Source of the DNA: Bacteroidales bacterium UBA1797
GTDB taxonomy: Bacteria > Bacteroidota > Bacteroidia > Bacteroidales > VadinHA17
Length of the DNA stretch: 10,700 nt
Direction: 5' to 3'
Assembly (NCBI GenBank): GCA_002319885.1
Contig: DCFT01000092.1
Coordinates: forward strand, 1-10,700
The notes beneath the pieces were generated by a model. That model had not been told where the DNA came from and did not search any database. It saw nothing but the letters and a program-made list of their open reading frames with translations. Below, piece by piece: positions 6,201 through 10,700 of this stretch; the first letter of the stretch is position 1; every line of letters starts with the position of its first letter. The position numbers were made by a program, and so were the translations under genes.

Positions 6201-8987
6201 ATGAAAAAATACTACTGTCTTCTTTGTTTTCTTCTGTTAAACCTCAGTTTGTTTATACAGTTAACTGATGCTCAGAAAGGCATAATTAAACAAGAAAAAT
6301 TAACCAGATTTGAATTACAGTCATCTGCTTTGATTTCATCTTCCGGAGAAGAAATTTCGACACTGGATTACAAATCCAAAGTTTACTGGTTTCCGGTTAA
6401 GGTACCATGTACTGTATTAACGGGACTTGTGGCTAACAATGTTTACCCCGATCCATATGCTGGTCTGAATAATATGCTGATTCCTGACGCTTCCGATGAG
6501 TTTAATAAAAAATATAGCCTTGAGCAGTTCAGTCATCTTCCTAATAATCCAAACCCATGGAAAAAACCATACTGGTACAGAACTACCTTTAATGTTTCTG
6601 CAAATGATCAGGGCCGTAACTTTCAGCTGATATTTAAAGGTATTAATTATCGTGCAGCTGTGTGGCTTAACGGCAAGCCTATTTCCGATTCTACCCAGAT
6701 GGCCGGTATGTTCGCTGAATATAGTCTGGATGTAAGCAAACAAATCAGAACTGGCTCCGATAATGTACTTGCAGTTAAGATCTATCCACTTGATTATCCT
6801 GGATTGCCAGCATCCGAACAGTTAAAAGCCCTTGGTGATTTTTTCGAGAACGGTGGTCCGACAGGAGATATCGGCAAAAATGTCACAATGCTGTGTTCTG
6901 TCGGATGGGACTGGATTCCGCCTGTCAGGGACCGTAATATGGGTATTTGGCTGCCTGTTTATCTTAGAACTACTGGCGGAGTAACAATCACCAATCCTAA
7001 GATTATCACATCACTTCCCAATCTGCCAGATACCAGTATAGCTAAATTGTCTCTGAATCTTAAATTACTGAATCATAATAATACAGATGAAAAAGGAAAA
7101 TTCACTGTAACAATAACACCGGAAAATTTTAAAGGTAATCGTCTGCAATTCACAAAGGATGTAACTATAGCAAAAAATAGCTCCGCAGTAATTGATCTGA
7201 ATAGCGAAAACACACGTGAATTAATTATTAATAACCCTCAACTCTGGTGGCCTAATGGTTACGGGAGCCCAAATCTCTACAGGATCAGGCTTCAGTACAC
7301 TGAGAACATGCGTATTTCTGATGATACCTCTTTTGTTTTTGGTATCCGTACGGTAAGTACTAAAGCAATAAATGTTAATGGATCATATCGACGCGATTTT
7401 TATGTTAATGAGAAAAGAGTTCAACTGACAGGTGGAGCATGGGTACCCGATATGATGCTTAATCGGGATTCCATAAGATATGACTACGAAATGCACCTAT
7501 GCAGGAACTCAAATATCAATCTTGTCAGAATATGGGGGGGAGGAGTAACCCCCTGCGATGAATTTTTTGATGCAGCCGACAGATATGGATTATTGGTGTG
7601 GTCAGATTTCTGGATAACAGGTGATACCCAGGGGGAGTTTAAAGGATCTTCTGACTGGCCACTTGAATCCAATGTGTTTATAAAGAATGTGAAAAGTACC
7701 ATACTTAGGATCCGCAATCATCCCAGCCTCTTAGTCTGGACTGGTGGAAATGAAGGACATGCAAGAAAGGAGCTTTATGATGCTATGAGGGAAAGTGTAA
7801 TAACTCTCGACGGGACGAGACCATTTATTCCCAGTTCATCGGGTTTCGCTAAACTGCCGGCAGGATGGAACGGGGCCTGGCCAGATAACCTCCCTTCAGG
7901 TGTTTATAGCGGAGGACCATATACATGGCAGGATCCCAGAGTGTACTATTCAAAAGCTGTTGCTGGAAAGGATTGGGTTTTTAAAGATGAAACAGGTATC
8001 CCCTCACAGCCTCCTTATAATATTATGCCAAAAATAATTCCTGATCTTGTGTGGAATAATAAGTTACCATTCCCTCTGAATAATACCTGGGGTTATCATG
8101 ATGCAGCAACTGGAAACGGCCGTTGGGATTTGTATTATAAAGAAATGGTAAAAAGATACGGTGAACCCTTGAGTATGGAGGATTTTTGTAATAAAATGCA
8201 GCTGATGAATGCTGTCGGATATCAGGGCATTTTTGAAGCAGCAGGTCAAAAACTAAATGATATCGGGGGCATTATGTTGTGGAAAGTAAATTCGGCATTC
8301 CCAAGTGTTGTATGGCAGGTTTATGACTGGTTTCTAATGCCAAATGCAGGTTATTATTTTATGCAGAATGCATGCGAGCCTGTACATATTCAGCTGAACC
8401 CAGCCAATCAGAAAGTTCATGTAATTAACAGGACTTATAATGCTTACTCCGGGTTGGTTGCCCAGATTGACATTTTTGGTTTGGATTCCAAATCAATATT
8501 CCATGAAGAAAAAAATATCAGTCTTTCTGCTACGGATGTGAAAGAAACATCCTCATTATCTTCTGTATTAGCAGGATCCAGGGATGTGAAATTTGTTGTT
8601 ATGAATTTGAAAAACAACACGGGGGAGCAAATTTCACACAACGTTTACTGGTTTTCGAACAACGGTGATTTCAAATCGTTGAACGCCATGGAAAAAACTA
8701 ATGTGCAGGTGAATGTTCTTTCAACCAGGAAAGGGAAAAGTGAAAACAGCTGGACACTTGAGATCACCAATGCTACAAACAAGCTGGCCTTTTTTATCCG
8801 TCCGCAATTAATGGCTAATGGAGAAGAAGTGCTGCCAAGTTACTGGACAGCCAATTATTTCAGTTTGGCACCGTCAGAAACCACTACTGTTATCGTTAGT
8901 TGTCCGAATATAAAACTAAATGGTAAAACGCCGTCTGTTAAAATTTCTGGCTGGAATGTAAACTGCCAGGAACTTACATTAAATTAA
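6201..8987 (+). CDS. Exported glycoside hydrolase family 2, exo-beta-glucosaminidase / endo-beta-mannosidase type, 928 aa
   Basis: The enzyme is a retaining beta-glycosidase. A signal peptide (residues 1-25, ending TDAQ) precedes the sugar-binding jelly-roll domain, about 35-255, with PYWYRTTFNV, NYRAAVWLNGKPI and SVGWDWIPPVRDRNMGIW. An Ig-like domain at about 262-383 ends near LWWPNGYGSPNLY (348-360). The TIM barrel begins near 390 with LTGGAWVPD, NLVRIWGGGVTPCDEFFDAAD and HPSLLVWTGGNEGH. E518 of GGNEG is the expected acid/base and E597 of KDETGIPS the expected nucleophile. They are 79 residues apart, close to the spacing I recall for chitosan exo-glucosaminidase CsxA. The GWDWIPPVRDRN string is shared with the plant endo-beta-mannosidase and CsxA clade rather than LacZ. 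A C-terminal beta-sandwich region extends to 928. It probably acts outside the cytoplasm and is probably co-transcribed with the deacetylase-like gene; no clear promoter was found in the 88-base gap. Substrate (glucosamine or mannose) is not certain. Confidence 0.9.
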   Translation: MKKYYCLLCFLLLNLSLFIQLTDAQKGIIKQEKLTRFELQSSALISSSGEEISTLDYKSKVYWFPVKVPCTVLTGLVANNVYPDPYAGLNNMLIPDASDEFNKKYSLEQFSHLPNNPNPWKKPYWYRTTFNVSANDQGRNFQLIFKGINYRAAVWLNGKPISDSTQMAGMFAEYSLDVSKQIRTGSDNVLAVKIYPLDYPGLPASEQLKALGDFFENGGPTGDIGKNVTMLCSVGWDWIPPVRDRNMGIWLPVYLRTTGGVTITNPKIITSLPNLPDTSIAKLSLNLKLLNHNNTDEKGKFTVTITPENFKGNRLQFTKDVTIAKNSSAVIDLNSENTRELIINNPQLWWPNGYGSPNLYRIRLQYTENMRISDDTSFVFGIRTVSTKAINVNGSYRRDFYVNEKRVQLTGGAWVPDMMLNRDSIRYDYEMHLCRNSNINLVRIWGGGVTPCDEFFDAADRYGLLVWSDFWITGDTQGEFKGSSDWPLESNVFIKNVKSTILRIRNHPSLLVWTGGNEGHARKELYDAMRESVITLDGTRPFIPSSSGFAKLPAGWNGAWPDNLPSGVYSGGPYTWQDPRVYYSKAVAGKDWVFKDETGIPSQPPYNIMPKIIPDLVWNNKLPFPLNNTWGYHDAATGNGRWDLYYKEMVKRYGEPLSMEDFCNKMQLMNAVGYQGIFEAAGQKLNDIGGIMLWKVNSAFPSVVWQVYDWFLMPNAGYYFMQNACEPVHIQLNPANQKVHVINRTYNAYSGLVAQIDIFGLDSKSIFHEEKNISLSATDVKETSSLSSVLAGSRDVKFVVMNLKNNTGEQISHNVYWFSNNGDFKSLNAMEKTNVQVNVLSTRKGKSENSWTLEITNATNKLAFFIRPQLMANGEEVLPSYWTANYFSLAPSETTTVIVSCPNIKLNGKTPSVKISGWNVNCQELTLN

Positions 8988-9002
8988 ATCTTAATTGCCT
9001 GC

Positions 9003-9098
9003 CTCCGTGACTCTTTGTGGCTTCTTCGGTCGCTCTGTGATAGTTTTTAACTGTCTGTTGCACAGAGTGACACTGATGGAATGCAGAGTAACGCAGAA
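9003..9098. repeat. Phased CTCTGTG/CACAGAG inverted repeat, copy 2
   Basis: This is a diverged second copy of the element at 1704-1800. Left-arm units start at 9003 (CTCCGTG), 9013 (CTTTGTG), a decayed one near 9023, and 9033 (CTCTGTG). Right-arm units start at 9061 (CACAGAG), 9071 (CACTGAT), 9082 and 9092. Unit positions map onto copy 1 at a constant offset except for one base lost between the second and third left units. The central spacer is again 21 bases and shares AGTT, TTAA and TGTT with copy 1. It lies between the convergent ends of the GH2 gene and the small exported-protein gene, so it could end both transcripts, but the same element also sits in a divergent promoter region. Confidence 0.85.
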
Positions 9099-9161
9099 AA
9101 GAATAATCTTATGAAATTGATTAGAGTTATTAGTGTTATGAATATTGAATAAGATAAATCA

Positions 9162-9656
9162 TTATTTAATTTTATCGTAATAGTTTGTACCGGTAATTTC
9201 ACCGGCAGACGATTTGTTGGTGAATTTCATTGTAAGAATCTTTCCTTCATTGTCAGTATTAAAGGTCTCTTTCGCCGAAAGAGTATCTGTCCCATTATAA
9301 CCGTTAAATATTGTTGATGATTCAAACACGATAGATCCGTCAACATCTGAACGGGAAGCTTTTGTTTTTCTTGGCATATCATAAATATAGATATTGCAAT
9401 CCTTTCCATCAAGAGAAAGATTCTCATCAAATGGATACTCTTCTCCACTTCCGTTCTCATAAACCCGTGTAGTCAGAAGGCTGTCAGATTTAAGCTGAAT
9501 TGTGATTCTGGAGAGAAACAACTGATTATCAGCAAGTACAGTTTTTTCTTTATTCAATTTCCACTCCCCTGAAAAATCTGGTTTTTGAGCAAAACCTTTA
9601 AAAGAGGATAGAAAAAGAAGAATGGTCAGGAAAAAAAGAACGGCTTTCGTTTTCAT
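9162..9656 (-). CDS. Small exported protein with lipocalin-like start motif, 164 aa
   Basis: An N-terminal signal peptide (MKTKAVLFFLTILLFLSS, then GFAQ, predicted cut near residue 24) leads into PDFSGEWKLNKEKT at 26-39. The FSGxWKLNxEKS pattern starts many small Bacteroidota and Acidobacteriota exported proteins thought to adopt a lipocalin-like beta-barrel. The remainder alternates short beta-type segments and turns (IYIYDM, IVFESSTIF, LTMKFTNKS), consistent with a small beta-barrel. There is no lipobox cysteine after the signal, so it is probably periplasmic or secreted rather than a lipoprotein. It has one cysteine, at about 87. It lies 69 bases downstream of the zinc-ribbon gene on the same strand and may share its transcript. 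No function can be assigned. An overlapping 77-codon frame at 9227-9460 is a shadow. Confidence 0.75.
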   Translation of the reverse strand: MKTKAVLFFLTILLFLSSFKGFAQKPDFSGEWKLNKEKTVLADNQLFLSRITIQLKSDSLLTTRVYENGSGEEYPFDENLSLDGKDCNIYIYDMPRKTKASRSDVDGSIVFESSTIFNGYNGTDTLSAKETFNTDNEGKILTMKFTNKSSAGEITGTNYYDKIK

Positions 9657-9725
9657 AATTTTCTGTTTAAGGTAAGATTGAATGATTAACAGTAAAATTA
9701 TGAAAATCTTTCCAATATTAATTCA

Positions 9726-10130
9726 TTAAAAATACTTCCTGAATTTATCTCCGATCTTAAAATAAGTGTACCTGCCGGCATCCTCTCCCGCAATATGAAC
9801 AGAATCTCCGTCAGTTTCAAACGTACTGTGTTCTCCAACAATCAGGGAGAAATAGACGTGATGACTTACTCCTGTCTCGTCCAACATTAAAACGTGGGCA
9901 AGATTTTTGTGGATATCCGAAATTAGAGATGTATTACATAATGGGCAGTAATACTCAAGGGGCTCACCTGTCTCAATCTCGAAAGTCCTGTGTTTATGGC
10001 TGGTATAATTACCAATTTGAGGACTTAATAGAAGGAGAGCAGATTGTTTTTTATTATTTTTTACCTTAAAAATAATATTTTCACCTACTCTAAGATATCC
10101 TTCGCATTTTGGACATAAAAAATCATGCAT
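9726..10130 (-). CDS. Zinc-ribbon protein of unknown function, 134 aa
   Basis: Two CxxC knuckles, CPKC (C6, C9) and CPLC (C62, C65), could jointly hold one zinc ion. They are separated by about 50 residues that include a beta-rich stretch (ENIIFKVKNNKKQSALLLLSP) and a THKHR-like basic patch (SHKHR, 44-48). The C-terminal half has several His residues (ISDIHKNLAHVLMLDETGVSHHVYFS). No signal peptide or membrane segment is seen, so it is cytosolic. The start is firmly fixed by a strong Shine-Dalgarno. I know similar small paired-CxxC hypothetical proteins in Bacteroidota but cannot name a family. The downstream gene on the same strand encodes an exported protein with no obvious shared role. Confidence 0.75.
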   Translation of the reverse strand: MHDFLCPKCEGYLRVGENIIFKVKNNKKQSALLLLSPQIGNYTSHKHRTFEIETGEPLEYYCPLCNTSLISDIHKNLAHVLMLDETGVSHHVYFSLIVGEHSTFETDGDSVHIAGEDAGRYTYFKIGDKFRKYF

Positions 10131-10134
10131 TTTT

Positions 10135-10142
10135 ACCTCCTC
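10135..10142 (-). promoter_or_regulatory. Strong Shine-Dalgarno for the zinc-ribbon gene
   Basis: On the minus strand GAGGAGGT is followed by AAAA and ATG. This is a near-complete complement of the 16S rRNA tail at good spacing. No other gene in the window has one, and Bacteroidota generally do not rely on it. It fixes the start at 10130. Confidence 0.7.
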
Positions 10143-10566
10143 TTTATTATGAGATAAAACAAATTGTAAAGGCGTTTTGTTGAATCCTCTTGTTATATAG
10201 TATTATAAGCTCATTCCGGGAGATAGCTTTTTTTCTGCCAATTTCATGAAATTTCAGTAACAACCTGATTTTTGATTTATTTCTGAATTTTTTCAGACCT
10301 CCATTTAGTAACGGGTTTCCTTTATAAAAAGGATTGATAAGCTAATTCTCTTTTCAGATATAATAAGCAATGCCTGGGGATTAGAGTTTGATCACTTCCC
10401 TTTTTTCAATATATAGTATTAGTATTCAGAATTTTACGAAACCCAAAGAAACACTTATCAAAAAAGCATAAAATAAATAAACTTTAGTGTAACAATAAGG
10501 TATGCTCACCGTTTAAATATATGTGTTGGTCATCATAATCTGATCATTCGTCAAATATTATATGAT
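10143..10566. other. About 424-base gene-free, AT-rich divergent region
   Basis: No open frame with a credible start was found on either strand. It separates the minus-strand zinc-ribbon gene from the + strand beta-helix gene. It contains a 14-base palindrome at 10240-10253 and a small 6-bp hairpin, TCCTTT/AAAGGA, at 10318-10333. TA-N3-TTTG near-matches occur on the minus strand at about 10162-10170 (TACAATTTG) and on the + strand at 10382-10390 (TAGAGTTTG), but both have three spacer bases instead of two. No promoter can be called with confidence. Confidence 0.55.
10240..10253. promoter_or_regulatory. 14-base perfect palindrome, possible operator
   Basis: AATTTCATGAAATT is a perfect palindrome, about 110 bases upstream of the zinc-ribbon start and 313 bases upstream of the beta-helix start. 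Its AT-rich composition makes chance occurrence quite possible, and no second copy was noticed. Confidence 0.25.
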
Positions 10567-10700
10567 ATGAGAAATTATCTTATACTGCTACTCCTATGCG
10601 TTTCTGTTACCGTTAATGCGACGACTTTCTATGTGTCACCAAATGGCAGTGATGCTTCAGGAAATGGATCTTCAGGCTCTCCATGGAAAACACTCTCATA
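10567..10700 (+). CDS. 5' end of a secreted parallel beta-helix protein (runs off the window)
   Basis: An ATG at 10567 opens a frame that stays open to the window edge (44 complete codons). The start MRNYLILLLLCVSVTVNA is a clear signal peptide with an Ala at the expected cleavage point. The mature start is TTFYVSPNGSDASGNGSSG followed by SPWKTLS. The pattern YVSPxGsDxxxGsxxxPWKTL is the entry motif (DUF1565-like) of right-handed parallel beta-helix proteins. Family members include pectate lyase-like and other polysaccharide-active secreted proteins as well as surface adhesins, often with a C-terminal sorting domain in Bacteroidota. The catalytic part lies outside the window, so no activity can be given. 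It is divergent from the zinc-ribbon gene. The nearby ATG at 10562 is followed at once by a stop and can be excluded. Confidence 0.75.
   Translation, partial: MRNYLILLLLCVSVTVNATTFYVSPNGSDASGNGSSGSPWKTLS

Noticed and set aside
9227..9460. 77-codon minus-strand frame overlapping the small exported-protein gene
   Set aside because: The overlapping frame has a signal peptide and a recognisable FSGEWKLN motif; this one has neither.
10383..10394. AGAGTTTGATCA, identical to the first bases of bacterial 16S rRNA
   Set aside because: The match ends after 12 bases; the following CTTCCC does not continue as TGGCTCAG, and no further rRNA-like sequence follows. Chance match.
1..10700. Phage, transposon, toxin-antitoxin or defence system
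   Set aside because: No integrase, transposase, nuclease, reverse transcriptase or toxin-like gene was seen. Every sizeable gene fits housekeeping, exported carbohydrate-active or small hypothetical categories.

Overview
The window looks like chromosomal DNA of a free-living or environmental member of the Bacteroidota, probably near the Bacteroidales/Marinilabiliales. The reasons are AT-rich intergenic DNA, two exact matches to the Bacteroidota -7 promoter box TAnnTTTG, mostly absent Shine-Dalgarno sequences, a MutS of Bacteroidota length, and exported carbohydrate-active proteins with Bacteroidota-type Ig-like add-on modules. The taxon is inferred from style and was not checked against a database.

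Layout. The first 182 bases hold the 3' end of an unrecognised + strand gene. It converges on a stand-alone saccharopine dehydrogenase-like gene (218-1552, minus). A 379-base divergent gap (1553-1931) follows. It carries competing hairpins in the dehydrogenase leader, one copy of a 97-base CTCTGTG/CACAGAG inverted repeat, a good mutS promoter and a 12-base palindrome. Next comes a complete mutS (1932-4541, +). A 24-base palindrome overlapping a perfect -7 box separates mutS from an exported polysaccharide-deacetylase-like protein (best start 4592, end 6112). That gene is followed by an exported glycoside hydrolase family 2 enzyme of the exo-glucosaminidase/endo-mannosidase type (6201-8987). 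A second, diverged copy of the 97-base repeat sits in the convergent gap after it. Two minus-strand genes follow: a small exported protein with a lipocalin-like start motif (9162-9656) and a CxxC/CxxC zinc-ribbon protein (9726-10130), the latter with an unusually strong Shine-Dalgarno. A gene-free stretch of about 424 bases leads to the 5' end of a secreted parallel beta-helix protein (10567 to the window end, +).

How the genes fit together. The dehydrogenase and mutS are housekeeping genes that happen to be neighbours. The deacetylase-like protein and the GH2 enzyme form a likely two-gene exported unit. If the GH2 enzyme is an exo-beta-glucosaminidase, the pair could deacetylate and then trim an amino-sugar glycan; this is inference from family and order. 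The truncated beta-helix gene may extend the carbohydrate theme. No canonical defence system, CRISPR array, tRNA, rRNA or transposase gene is visible. The most unusual non-coding signals are the helically phased dyad repeat present twice with identical geometry, the palindromic promoter before the deacetylase gene, and the competing hairpins in front of the saccharopine dehydrogenase gene.
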